This document shows positions 35,224 to 46,943 of a stretch of DNA of 64,000 nucleotides, one piece after another (the first letter of the stretch is position 1; each line of letters opens with the position of its first letter). The translations under genes were made by a program, and so were the position numbers. The notes under the pieces were generated by a model, which was not told the DNA's origin, ran no database searches, and was given only the letters and a program-made list of their open reading frames with translations. Source of the stretch: Camellia lanceoleosa (Eukaryota > Streptophyta > Magnoliopsida > Ericales > Theaceae). The stretch lies in contig CM045762.1 in NCBI GenBank assembly GCA_025200525.1, positions 193,228,148 to 193,292,147 of the forward strand. The letters run 5' to 3'.

Positions 35224-36192
35224 TTCAACACATGTCTTTTGTCACCAAAGGTTACCATAGCCATGCATGTAGTTGTCTTCTCTTGATTTCTACCCTCAAT
35301 TTCTTTGTGGAAATCCTCTGGCTTGGACAGGGCATATATTGAAGACTTTCGAAGCTCTGGAGACATTTTCAGTGCATCATATACGCTTAACAATGCTGGA
35401 ATTTTCTTTAGATGAGCTAGTACATCATATTTCACTTGCTCTTCCTCCAGCAAAACCTGTGGAACTTCTGACGTTTGAGGGTCCTGAGGATTTCGTAATT
35501 TCCTCCAGTAGGTCAAGTAAGTCTGGCATACTTCAGCAGCCGCCTTTTCGTTGACCTCAACTTCTTTTGTTCCCTCACCTATTTGGACCATGTTAACTGG
35601 TCCAGCTGCAGGGTGATCATCATCATCAGTCACTTCTCCATCTTCCTGGAGCTGCATTCTTCTCCCATTTCTTAGGTACTGGGAGTCATGCCCATAAAAG
35701 CATTGGAATTCTACAAAATAGTTCTTCATGGCCTCCCAACTAGGCACCACGACCCCTTCGAGGGAGCAATACCAGTCAAAGGCAATCCTCTCCAAAGAAA
35801 GGGAGAATTGTTTTAGGCAAAGTGCTCGATTCTGAGGGAAATGGTGTTTGCTCTACTCACAAAGGGAACAAATCCCTTGGGCGATAAGTGCCCATCTCTC
35901 GAAGATCAAGGGCAGTTTTAATCTTCTCCTCAATTGTGCCTTCTATGAAATCATATGTTTGAGAAGATGTACCCTCGTCCTCCAAATGTTCTGACACCTC
36001 GATTTCTATTGGCCATGGTTTATAAAATGTCCTATACAATCGATCAACCATCGTGTCCCGATCTAGGATTGAATTAGGCGGCAGGCTGAAGTACCAATCT
36101 GCTACCCACCCCTCCAAAGAAAGAACGAACTCCCGTAGAAGTAACGCCTGGCTTCTTACTGTGTTTCCACATTGTGCAAGGAAATGAACCAA
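35220..36192 (-). pseudogene. Second and third gag-like units of the Tat element
   Basis: Two separate frames each repeat the core of a retrotransposon gag. The first (36192-35857) has VHFLAQCG ... EFVLSLEGWVADWYFSLP; the second (35795-35220) has FDWYCSLEG ... WEAMKNYFVEFQCFYG. Both align with the core of the main gag (VTHFLSRCG ... FTWYANLPEG) at 38200-38000. The second continues into a stretch that ends next to the protease. They look like tandem duplicates of the gag core, now decayed. Confidence 0.7.
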
Positions 36193-36258
36193 ATGGCGCC
36201 TTAGACAACTTGTCCCATTATATAAGGGAAAACGAGGTACTATATATCCTCGTGGGAA

Positions 36259-37421
36259 CTAAACCCATTCGACCCAATTAGGGAAAGGGTGTCCAGAAAT
36301 TTGATTTCTTTCAATAATCAAATTTTGATGGGCTTCAAAACCCTCATCTTTTAAAGAGACTGTTACTTTTGTCTGATGTTCCGTTTCCCTTCTAGCTTCA
36401 ATTTTTGCTTTCTCATCATTACCTGGATTGCGAATGGTATGTATTTCTCGCCCTTCAAAATTTACATCCACAGTGATGACATTACAAGGAAAGTCAAAGT
36501 GGTCACTTGATACACTTTCTCCATCGTATGTCCTGGCTGGAGATGTATATGGTGAACTTTCAAGAGAAAAGTCAAGTTCCCAATCTTCATTAGGATCCTC
36601 AATTTGAGATGACTTTGTTTGTTTATTTAAATGCTTCCATACTTCATCATCTGACTTACACATGCCATTCACCTCATCATCCTTGAAGTGTAGTCGTTTT
36701 TTCGCCTTTTTCACAAGCTCATAGTTGGACCTACACCCAGTGTCTCCTTGTTCTGTTCCCCTTACATATTCTGGAGTGTTTTGATAGTACATTGGTGGTA
36801 CTGGCGAATACTCTAGAGAAAAGGCTTCTGGTATGTATTCTGGAGAAGCTGGTGTATACTTTGGTGAGGCTGGTGTGTATTCTGAAGAAGTTGGTGTATA
36901 CTCTGATGAGTCAGGTATGCAGATAGGAGATGTAATGCAATCTCCTTCCCTAACTTTTGAACCAACTTCACCCTCATCTTCCTTGTCATCACTCAAAACA
37001 ATGATGGTTAGGCAAGGGGCTAAAGTAAGTTTTTCCTCCCTTCTTTTATCAAAGTATGTTTGCAACTCCACAAATTGAAATTTTGAAGGTAGAAATTCCT
37101 CCAATGTGACTGGGACAAGGGGACTTTCCTCTAACTGCTCATCAGAGCCAATTTCTCCCATTTTTCCTACTTTGGGTTCTTCATTCCTTTTCTCTTACTT
37201 ACTTTGGCTTTTTTCTGTTTCCTGGAAATTTTTGATTTTTGCTTTTTGGAAACTTTTGGCCCTTGTGTTGTTGAAGAAACTACATTTCTAGCTTTCATTG
37301 TGGCATTTTGTTTTTTCTTCATGCTTTTTGACTGATAAACATTCCATTCACCTTCATTATCATTGTCGATAATGATTGGGTTAGCAGCTGCTTTCTCTTG
37401 AGGAGGGAGCTCGATAATCAA
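36259..37421 (-). pseudogene. Tat gag-pol linker with SEYTP repeats
   Basis: Two frames (37421-37167, lysine-rich; 37161-36259, acidic) lie between gag and the extra gag-like units. The second contains a run of short repeats of the type (S/P)(E/K)YTPxS at about 36905-36790. I do not recognise a domain; the region probably encodes a disordered linker of the polyprotein. Confidence 0.6.
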
Positions 37422-39283
37422 GAGTCCAAAAGTTCTTGAATTTTATCTTTCAGAACAAAGCACTCTTTTATCGAATGGCTAATCAAACGATGATAGGGGC
37501 AATACTTTGGATCGTTGGTCCTTCCTACCTCATGTGGTCTTTTCACCTCAGGGAAAGCAATCAACTTTTGCTCCAACAGATCTTCAAATAGGTCTTCGAC
37601 CAGATCATCCGTGAAAAAATATTTCTTCTCCAACCTCTCTTTCATAGTCACCTTTTTAAATTCCTTGGGCTTTTTAGCCCCTACTACAACGAGACCCTTC
37701 TTTTTGGTTTCAATTATAGCTGCAGTCGATGACTCAACCCTTTCAACGGCCCTAGGCCTCCTTCGTTTAGCTAGATGCAGCTCCATATCATGAGCTTTAG
37801 TGCATAGATCGTTGAATCTTTCAAAATTTTGAGCCATAAGAGCCGTAGAGAGCTCATGTCGGAAGTTGTTAAGGCACATCCGAATTAACTCTAATTGCGT
37901 AAACTTTTGAGGACAGGCAAATGTCAAAGCTCGCCATCTTGCAATGAAATCTGTAACAGACTCATTGTCACGTTGCTTGGTCTCAATCAGTTTTGGTACT
38001 CCAACTCGCCTTTGTGTGTTGCAGAACTGTTTAAGGAACTCCTTAACCATGGAATCCCAATTTGGGATTGATCCCTCAGGAAGGTTAGCATACCAAGTAA
38101 ATGCAAAACTTTCAAGTGATTGGACAAATAGCTGTAGGCACAGGGCCTCATTCTGGGCTATTGGCCCGCATCTTGAAAGAAAATGAGTCACATGTTGTCT
38201 TAGATCTCCTATTCCATCAAACATTTTGAAATCTAGCTGGGAAAAACTAGATAGGAATGGAATAGCATCTATCCATGCTGGGTAAGGTTTTGTAATTATT
38301 CGAAAGTTTTCATCATCTTTTTCCTTGACTTCCTTTACTTGTCTCCTCATCATATCATCAACCATGGCCATGAGCATTGGATTCATACCACTACTGGTTA
38401 GATCAGAGTAACAAGGACTATTGCCCCCTAGGGCTAGTGTGCTTTGTATGCCTACGGATGTCCCCACAACAGGTTGTGCCATTTGTTTGGGTGCACTTCC
38501 TATTCCTGTCATTTGGGCTTGCAACTATTGCATTTGCTCCAACATAGCAGCCATTTCTCGTTCTCTTCTCTCGAATTGTTCTTGTAGGGCCACCATTTTT
38601 TCCTTGAGACCTTGGTCTTGTTGGACCTGCAAATTTTCACCTTCTTTCTCAACCTCAGTTATCATAACTGCGACTTTGTTGACATCTCTCAATTCATTGT
38701 TTCCAATATTCGTTAAAACAGACGAGATAGAATCATCTTGTTCATACAAAGGATCATCAAGCCCCACAACATTACTCATATTTGAAGCATTTGACTGCGA
38801 TGCTTTGTTTTGAGCCTCATAGGTTATAGACCTTGTTACAGGCCCTTTTCTTATTCCCTCCATAGATAGTTCGATCAAGGCAGAAATATTTCCCAAGGGT
38901 TGCTTACCCTCCACCTTTGACTTTCCAACAAAGACAGGACTTTCAATTTGTTTTTGGTGTTCATCTTTCGAGATAGCCTTTTCAATAGCTCCTATAACAT
39001 TTTTCGCCACTGTTCTTAGTTCCAGTTTCTTTAAAGCTTTATTTCTTCTGCGCCTTTGTCTTTTCGAAACTGGACCATTTGATGATATATCAAGTCGAGC
39101 CCCTAGGGGCATAGAAGGAACCGTTTGCGTATTTGCAAATTCCTCCTGAATTTTCAAAACAGTCCTTACATTTTTAGAGCGGACCAATTGATGTTGATTC
39201 AAATCCCATCGGGCCAACGGGTGTCCCTTATTTGAACCCTGTCGGGCCAACGGATGTTCCTTATTCGAACCCTGTCCATCCAA
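37418..39283 (-). pseudogene. Tat gag
   Basis: One frame interrupted by a single in-frame TAG at 38525-38527, which splits it into 39283-38525 and 38524-37418. The N-terminal part is low-complexity and ends in a glutamine/glutamate-rich helix (LQEQFERREREMAAMLEQMQ). The C-terminal part contains the retrotransposon gag core (VTHFLSRCGPIAQNEALCLQ, FTWYANLPEGSI, WRALTFACPQ) and a CPYHRxxSHSIKEC zinc-binding-like motif near 37500-37440. It would form the virus-like particle. Confidence 0.88.
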
Positions 39284-40018
39284 CGAGTGTTCCTTTGGCT
39301 CCTGAGAGTTGATTGAAATTTGGTTTGACCGATTTTGTGCTCTGAACAGAACTGTTGGTTAAATCGCTTTTTTTTCAATAACAGGGCCTTTTTCCATCAA
39401 CAGAGTTTGGGTCATTACCCTCCTCCCAATGGCCCTCTTGATGGCCATGTTTTCGAGAGGCCCTCTTCCAGGCGGAACTCGCCATTTTAATGAAGTCTTC
39501 TACCCTTGTGAGTAGTCACACAACATTTCTTGTTATTGCCGGCCGGCAACAAAGGCCGTAGTTGCAACCCTGATTAGGCTCTTTTTTGCACAATTAGAAA
39601 GCTCTGCGTTAGAGCCTCATAGCCCTCGACGCTTTCACATAATCTTCAGTAATCTTTCTGAAACTTTCAGCTTTCTGAAGAAGTGTGACTTTCGTCATCG
39701 CACCAGTTACCTTCGGGACAGCCAAGAGCTTTCGCTTCGGACCCCTTGGGCAATAGGGGAAAGAAGTGCATCTATCCAGGATTTCGCTGGTTCTACCTTT
39801 GAGACAGCCAAGAGCATTCGCTCCGGAGCCCCTTGGGTGATGGGTGCTATCTCCAACCTTGGTGATTTCAGAACCACTGGAGTGTAGGTTTGTCTTTTGA
39901 CAGTTGCTTCAGCATTCCCATAACAAAAGAATACGTTAGTAAGTTTCAACTATATATATATTTTTTTGTTCTTCAAAAGATGGGAGGAGAAATAAGTCCC
40001 ACTAGGTGTGCCAAAATT
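39284..40018 (-). other. Tat 5' untranslated region and primer-binding site
   Basis: Four to five bases inside the 5' LTR the minus strand reads TGGCACACCTAGTGGGAC (40013-39996), the expected position of the primer-binding site; I cannot assign the tRNA with confidence. A short frame (39949-39707) contains two copies of a unit resembling SWIDALLSPIAQG / ITQGAPERMLLAVSK, reflecting a tandem repeat of about 100 bp in the leader. Confidence 0.6.
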
Positions 40019-40830
40019 TGTAGACACAAATTTTAAAACATAAAATGTTTCAACACATTTCAAAATTTTATGTTACAAATGTCCACTGTTTAGTTTTTTG
40101 ACTAAACAGTGTTGATTATTTGAATAGCAGGTTCCTATTTCCGATCTGTATTCCAGATTGTTAATTACACATTTTATATAAATGCAACCTCCGATTAATG
40201 AAGAACAAAATAAATAACAAAAGGCAATTTAAGAAAATAAATATTTTATTGAAATTATTATGGGTTTTGAACCCTGGAATACAAAGTACAATCTTGGGTT
40301 TTGAACCCTCTACTTATTCATCGCCATTCTGCGTTTGTAGTGTAGGCTCTTGAATTCTCTGGGCTTCTCTTTTTCTTTCTTGTAACGACTTTTTTAGCTC
40401 TTGATTTCTTTCTTTCTCTCTCTGGTATTCTCACTTCTGATTCTCTAATCCCTGATCTTGTGTGATGGTCTTCGTATTTATAGAGGGCCATCCAGGTAAT
40501 AAGAATGCCTCATCCTCAATTTGAATTTCAAATTGAATGATAGCGCCATTTGAATTTTAAATAATATGATTAATCGTATATCTGATTAACCGGATTGATC
40601 TTTGGGGTTTCATCCTGTATGGTGTCCTTGTTGTAGGCTCTACAGGTGTCATCTTTCGTAGGCTCCACGTGTCATTTGAGTATCTTGAATAACGTCGTTA
40701 AGATATGACGTCGTTTTATTTATACACTTCAACGGAGCAAGTTGATCATTTTGAGGAAGTAATTGCCTACAACATTCCCATCAAAGGCTCTATACGTATC
40801 ATAAATTTAGTTGAAATTTATGTGCCAACA
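40019..40830 (-). repeat. 5' LTR of the Tat element (812 bp)
   Basis: Matches 15223-16048 with about one difference per 15-20 bases in the part compared, plus a small deletion near 40560. Ends TG/CA; the outer flank CACAT (40831-40835) is the second copy of the target duplication. Confidence 0.93.
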
Positions 40831-42879
40831 CACATGTCCTTCAATCCTCCACTATCCTGTGTTTGGTTCACCTAGATTATCTTCCCTCGTCTTTCCAACT
40901 GTAAAAAATATCCTCCCAACTCTTATCCCATTCTTCATCCCACTTTAACCATATATAATACAAAAAGTCTCATGGTATATACAAACAGTCAATATCCCAT
41001 AATGTACCAAGAAACATGTGGGGCCCACGGTATTACTTATCCCCTTGTCCCTTTAATCCTATCCCCCGAAACAAACATGGCCTTAGTGCATGCTTTGGTA
41101 GACAAAGCACTTTCTTGACATCCCATTTGAACTTGGAGTCTAGGTCAAAACCGGTATAGAATCTGTGTTACTTGGAATGCAGATTGATCCTATGCAAGGA
41201 ACGGCAATAGAAATGTGGTACACCACACGCTCTAAAATATATTATGATAGAAGTGGCTTGTATAGATCACACTAAATATAATTTATTATTCTTCAAATTA
41301 GTCATTTAAAACCTAATTATAAAAGGATTATGATCTTATGTTTATACATTTTGTCATGCCAAGCTCCCACTATGTTTAGATTTTAGTTCATTATATTTAA
41401 TTCTTTTCCTTCTAATAAAAGAAATTACATAGGGAGGGAGAAAATTGTGATAGTTTTGGATCGTTGAATCCATTGTTTTAGAACGGAAGTTTACTTTGTT
41501 TTGGAATGTACATTCGAATTCATAAATTGTTAGGGTGTTAGCTTTTTCTAGTACGTTGTGTAGAATAGTAAGGAAGAGCACAGAAGAGGAAGAAGGAGAA
41601 TAATAAAAAAAAATAATAATAAGAAACAAAGAGGGAGAAAAGTTGTAGAGTACACTTCTACTCTGTGTTCTGTTATGAAGTTTGTCTTTCAATAGATGTT
41701 GAGCTGAAGTGTTCAGGGGATGAAAAAGATGATTGCTGTAACTATAGTTACTAGGAATAGTGATATTCTGGCGATCTATATTTGGGAATATATGTTCTGA
41801 AATGTGGACACTTGTTTAGTGATCCAAAGCAATTCTAACATTTTCTCTATTTAATTCCTTGGTGCTTTCCTTGTGAGGGAATAAGAAAAACATGAAAAAT
41901 AATGAACTAAAATCAAGAAAAGAGTGGGATTTTGGCAAAAGATCTAAATGAAAAAGGTCATAGACATTACTTGACTTGTACAGAAAATACATTAGATCGT
42001 AAAGGATGCATATTAGTCAGTTTTTTTTTTTTAAGATTGAGGAATAAGTTGGACGATTATGCTATTCAAAAGGAAAGCATGTTGGATATAAGAAAAGTTG
42101 AAAAGTAGAGATGCATTTTATGTTTCATTGAATATCTGAGTATTTATGAAAAAATTCATCTGGTATATGGAAGTATGTCAATACATTGCACATTTTGTGA
42201 TCTATACAAGCTATCCTTTTGTGCACGAGGTTGTGAAGTATTTGGTGTACCATGTTCCTCTTCATATTCCCATTCGTCATACTGAATGACCCACAATTTA
42301 GGCGACACTAGTTGGCTGGTTTAACATGGAATGCATAGTGTTATGATTAAATCTCTTTATTATTTTCTTGATGAGTTTTCTTTTGTAAACAAGAAGTTTG
42401 GGTGGTTGTGTAATAAGAATTAAGAAACCCCTCAGCTATAAATTGTCTCTATCATGATCCAATTAAATGATTGGAGTTAGCCTGTGCTGATCAAGAAGGT
42501 CCGAGTTCCATGTCTTGTTTTCCCATCATATGCAATTCTATGTTCTGAATTGCAGACACCTTGCTCTCTTATCATCTTTGGGTCTAGTTTCACATATTTC
42601 CACAACTTGAGTAGTTATCATATGTTCCTTGGTTATTTTTCCCCCGTTCAGTTGTTGAATCGCAATTCGTGAACTACCTCTACAAGCATAATGTTATCTA
42701 TGAGTTCATATGCAATAATTACTGGGTTTGATCAAGATTTTATTGGCACTCAATATGAAATTTGATTATTTGCTTACCTTGGAGAAGTTATCAGAATATT
42801 GTTTGTAGGATGGCTGTCATCATTTGATTTGTTTCAAAAGGATTTGACAGTTTACATTTGTGTCTCTTTTGTTAATTAT

Positions 42880-42881
<2 letters not shown>

Positions 42882-42919
<38 letters not shown>

Positions 42920-43419
42920 GGGTGATTCAAAATCGAGAACAGTTCCCAAGTATTTCCAGGCAAGTACTTGGTTGCATACAAGAAATGTAACCTTATTATA
43001 TTACCAAAAGGAGCATCTGCCGGACTTCATCATATTTATTCTTTTTTTGTTGCCTTGTATTGATTTCTCGGGTGAGTAGTGAGAAGATTGGCATTTTACA
43101 AATTTTCAGGTGGGCACAGTGATAGAGTCGGCATCAGACTTCTTCACAGGTCGGCTTACTAAGAAGGAGAGGAAAGCAACCCTTGCTGATGAGCTACTCT
43201 CTGATAATACCCTTGGGGAGTACAGGTGAGGCAGAGTACATTCCCACCCGCCACCCCCCCCGCCTTCTTTTGTTTTTTATGTCTAATAATTGTATATCAA
43301 CCTTTTGCAGGAAGCGCAAGGTTCGAGAGATTGAAGAACAAAACCGTCCTGGAGGGGTGGAGAAATGGAAGATAAAACGTGGACAGTCTTGGAAACGTGC
43401 TAAGCAAAGAAGACACTGA
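42882..43419 (+). CDS. FCF2: FCF2, rRNA-processing protein, exons 3-5
   Basis: Exon 3 is 42882-42959, exon 4 is 43110-43225 and exon 5 is 43311-43419, with TGA at 43417. They encode the rest of the Fcf2 domain: LRSVIDPKRHYKKG, the FFTGRLTKKERKATLADELL block that defines the family, and a basic C-terminus (KIKRGQSWKRAKQRRH) suited to nucleolar RNA binding. Intron 3 uses a GC donor (CAG|GCAAGT), intron 4 a GTGAGG donor; phases agree (0, 0, 2). With exons 1-2 the protein is 204 aa, the usual plant length. The codons are intact, so the gene appears to survive the 30-kb intron. Confidence 0.93.
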
Positions 43420-45064
43420 TGGCTTTCGATGTTGTTGACCCTGCAAAGGATATTTTTCTCCAGCCAAGTTCAGTTTTTGTGTTGACACACATGACGCATA
43501 CCAGTGGTAGATTTTAACATTTGGTATTGTGCCATAATGAAATGAGAGCAGTCAATCAGATCAACATCAGGCGCTTTTAATCATTATAGATTATATTTAT
43601 ACACATCAGATGAATTTAGTGATTGCTTGCTTTCATATGTATTGACTGTTAATGATTTAGACACTACTCTAGAAGATGGCTATTATTAATTTTGTATGAA
43701 GTTTTGGATTTGTGTGGCAAATTGCCATTATTGAGATGGAAGGACAGTCAACTTAATTGCTTTTGGCGTCTGGTTTATTGCTAGAGTCCACTATCAACCT
43801 AGTGGTTTTGGTGTTTTTTTTTCTCCTTTTTAAATTCAATCAAAAGTAGGGGAATAATAAGGGAAGTTACATCACACACACAGTAGTGAATAATGAGACT
43901 CGAAAAACATTTTAGCAATTTGGTTAAAGATTTTGCTGAATCATTTTACTGTACTGTTTGTATTGTATTGTATTTAACCTCCTACTGTACTGTTTTTTCA
44001 GCCAGCAATTGACATCTTAATCTCATCAATATTATTGAGGAGTTTCTATTTGCACATCCCATTCCCCTCTTTGCACACTTAATAAAATTTATTTTTATTA
44101 TAATTTTATTTTCAAATAAAATTACTATTATGGACATCAAATAAATACATTCAGAAGTTGAATGTCAAAAAAATGATAAAAATTCGAAATTTTACTTCCG
44201 AATCAATTGTTTATTTTCGGAATGTTACTTCCGAACTAATTATTTATTAAAAAAGATGTATATAGAATGTAATGAGTGTGTACAAATAAAAGCTCCCTAT
44301 TGACCAGGAGTAAGTGCTGATATACAGCATTGTTCGCGCTCACATAACAGATGAGCACACGAGATGAATCGAGTAAATTTAATAGCCCGTTTGGGCACCA
44401 ATTTTTTGGCCCCAACAAAAAAAAAAATTTAAAATTAAAAAAGAGAAGCCAAATAGTCATAGACATCAATTAATCATTTTTCTTTCTTTCTCACAATTAC
44501 TATTATTCTCACAATTACTATTTATTTAACGAGTCCGTAATCTAAACATTAACAGTATTTAAAAATGGATGCAAAATGGCCCCGTAAAAACCTGATTGGA
44601 GGAGCCTAGAAGGAAAGGGAATCTGGGAACACAACAAACAAACAATACAGCAACTGCACATTTAAAATGCAGAGATAATTAGATGCCAACAACATGCCCC
44701 GCTTTATCACGGAACCTGAAATGAAATGATATGATGAGGCTACGTTGACAAACTAAACTAAACTAAAACTATTATATGAACCAAATCACAGCCCCATAAA
44801 AAAAAATAATAATAATAATAACGACAAAATAAACCTAGTATACGTCCCAGATTGAATGGATTACTTATCCTGTACCAGGAAAAGTAGAATACTAAAACAT
44901 ATGACTATAAAACCGCCCAACTTATTATGAACAATTAGGAATTGATAAATTTGTTGTGTTTACAATAAGGGGTACAGATTTCTGTTGTTTTTAACTCATT
45001 TACACAAAGTTGATTAAGACAGTTCAATGCAAATTCCAGTTTGTAGCACCATAATAGTCTTGAT
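43420..45064. other. Convergent intergenic region between FCF2 and PDK
   Basis: It holds the 3' untranslated regions of both genes, FCF2 from the left and PDK from the right. AT-rich DNA with an (AAT)n run near 44808-44822. No further gene is seen. Positions 44390-44420 carry GCCCGTTTGGGCACCA, similar to the ends of the small MITEs in this window, but no partner end was found. Confidence 0.6.
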
Positions 45065-46897
45065 TCATGGCAGCGGTTCTTGCGAATCTCCCAAGCGAGA
45101 CAAATGAAGGTATGCATCTGTCCCTGTGAGAACAAAGCACGTGCATACATGTCAGTAAACATTGTGGCAGAATCCAAGTGTAAAAAAAAAAATCAGAACC
45201 ATGGAAAAGTTGAATTCATAAACATTTTAGTAAAAGAATAAAAAGCCTAGTGCTGCATATGCAAACATGTGAGCATTCCTACATTAACCTCCTTTGTCAC
45301 CCTGACTTTATATGTTTGATCCTTACCCAAGATTCCTAAATTTTCCATGCCAAAATGGCATGTAGATTCAATGTCGTTCGGAAGGCCCACCTCATTCTCA
45401 GGTGCATGTATTTCAAGAATAGTTCCAGGAAGAATAGACTATTGAAATGAGCAGAAGATAGAAAAGATAGTTCTAATTTCTAAACAAAACTATATTTATC
45501 AGTTTTAGAAGAAAATTTTGATTCATGTACATCCCCCAAGCTCATTTTTGACCATCTTTCCACAACCAACTAGGCAGAAAGAACAGAGAACACATTTGAT
45601 TGAAACAAAGACAAGATATACCAAGCAGTTTGTGGGTGACCTTTTAGATGCAAATAACAGGACAATGAAGTCATGGAGGGCACATTATCATGCTGATTTT
45701 CATACATTAAGGGATTCTTCGATTACAGCACAACACAAAACAATAATTAACTTACCATATCCTTCCATAGAGATGATTTGCAGGTCCCCTCCAAAATATC
45801 TGGCATATAAGCGACTTATTGGAAGCCCATATCCATAACCAGCCATTGTTGCTATGTTAGTTGTTCCAAGATCTGACTGCTCATCCAGGGGGTTTTTGGC
45901 AGTACTGTAAAGATACGTAAATATTTTAGGGAGACCACTTCTTGGTATTCCACCCCCTTCATCTGACACCTACCATCCAAACATACCACATTTGTTGAGT
46001 AATAGTGGGCGTTCTGTTAAATTTGTAAAATATAAATTTTGACTTTTGACTTAAAAGTATAAATGTTGTGTGCCGCTCTAGTGGTAAAAATGGTCTTTCT
46101 TAGAATGAAGGTCTTGGGTTTGAGCCCCATCCTCTTTATATAATTTTAAATAAACACCCAACTCTAGAGGTATTTTGGGAAAACCTAAAACATGAGACAT
46201 TTTGGGTGTGTTTGGTTTGGTTTTGGGAGATACATTTTCAAAAAAAAATCTTAGGAAAAGAGTATAGAAGTTTTTTTGGTTTGTTTGGTTGTATATTTTG
46301 GAAATAGTTTTGGAGTATGAAAGTTTGGAATGATTAGATATTTTGTTGTAGTTGAGTAGATGTGTGTGAGAGAAAAAGTGAGTGAAAATGAGAGAGGAGA
46401 GAGAAAGTGATTGATTGATGTGTAGGAGAGAGAGTGATTTTGAAATTTTTTTCAAAAAATTTCTTACCAAACAAAATTTTGGAAATTTTTTTCAAAAATT
46501 ATATTTTGAGAGTTAAATCAAACAAGGCCTTTGTGTCAACATCATCTTAAGGCTTCACATATATAGTAGTATATATATAGATAGATAGATAGAAGATAGA
46601 TTGAGAAAAAACAACAACAAAACACATGCCTTAATGGTAACATCCTCTATTCCATCAGCTACTATTATTCGAATAGGAGGTGCGGCTTTGTCTGAGTCCA
46701 TAAACCGCTCCTGGACAGCACGTAAGGAGTTCTTAACCAACTCAAAAACCATCAGATGTAAATGTGTTGGAACATACCTGTTAAGGAAGCAAACAAAGTT
46801 GTTAACATGGAACATGAAACAAAACAGAGAAGAACAAATTCTACTTGGAATTCATTACTCGGACACACGCAGACGCGGATGCGGGCACGGGCGCGCG

Positions 46898-46943
<46 letters not shown>

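Larger units (their letters stand above)
15223..40830 (-). mobile_element. Full-length Tat-lineage Ty3/gypsy retrotransposon, 25.6 kb, with nested insertions
   Basis: Two LTRs in direct orientation (15223-16048 and 40019-40830) bound the element. A perfect CACAT duplication flanks it at 15218-15222 and 40831-40835. The internal genes read on the minus strand in the order gag, protease, RT, RNase H, archaeal-type RNase H, integrase; the second RNase H and the DGG protease motif are hallmarks of the Tat/Ogre-type lineage. All frames are interrupted, so it is non-autonomous now. Downstream of integrase is an unusually long region (16049-30900) with an antisense plant-mobile-domain gene, minisatellites, T-rich repeats and an inserted pararetrovirus block. 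The two LTRs differ at roughly one base in 15-20 in the part I compared by eye, so the insertion is not recent. Confidence 0.93.
12632..42881 (+). other. FCF2: FCF2 intron 2, about 30.25 kb
   Basis: This intron joins exon 2 (ending LLK, phase 0) to exon 3 (starting LRSVIDPKRHYKKG). The donor is AAG|GTGCAG and the acceptor is AATTATAG|TTG. Subtracting the 25.6-kb Tat retrotransposon (15223-40830) and the MITE at 13283-13605 leaves about 4.3 kb. Positions 12632-13282, 13606-14486, 14713-15222 and 40831-42881 are AT-rich DNA with no genes that I can see. The retrotransposon lies in antisense relative to FCF2 transcription, which avoids sense-strand LTR polyadenylation signals inside the pre-mRNA. 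The intact downstream exons imply that the whole span is still transcribed and spliced, but that is inference. Confidence 0.85.
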
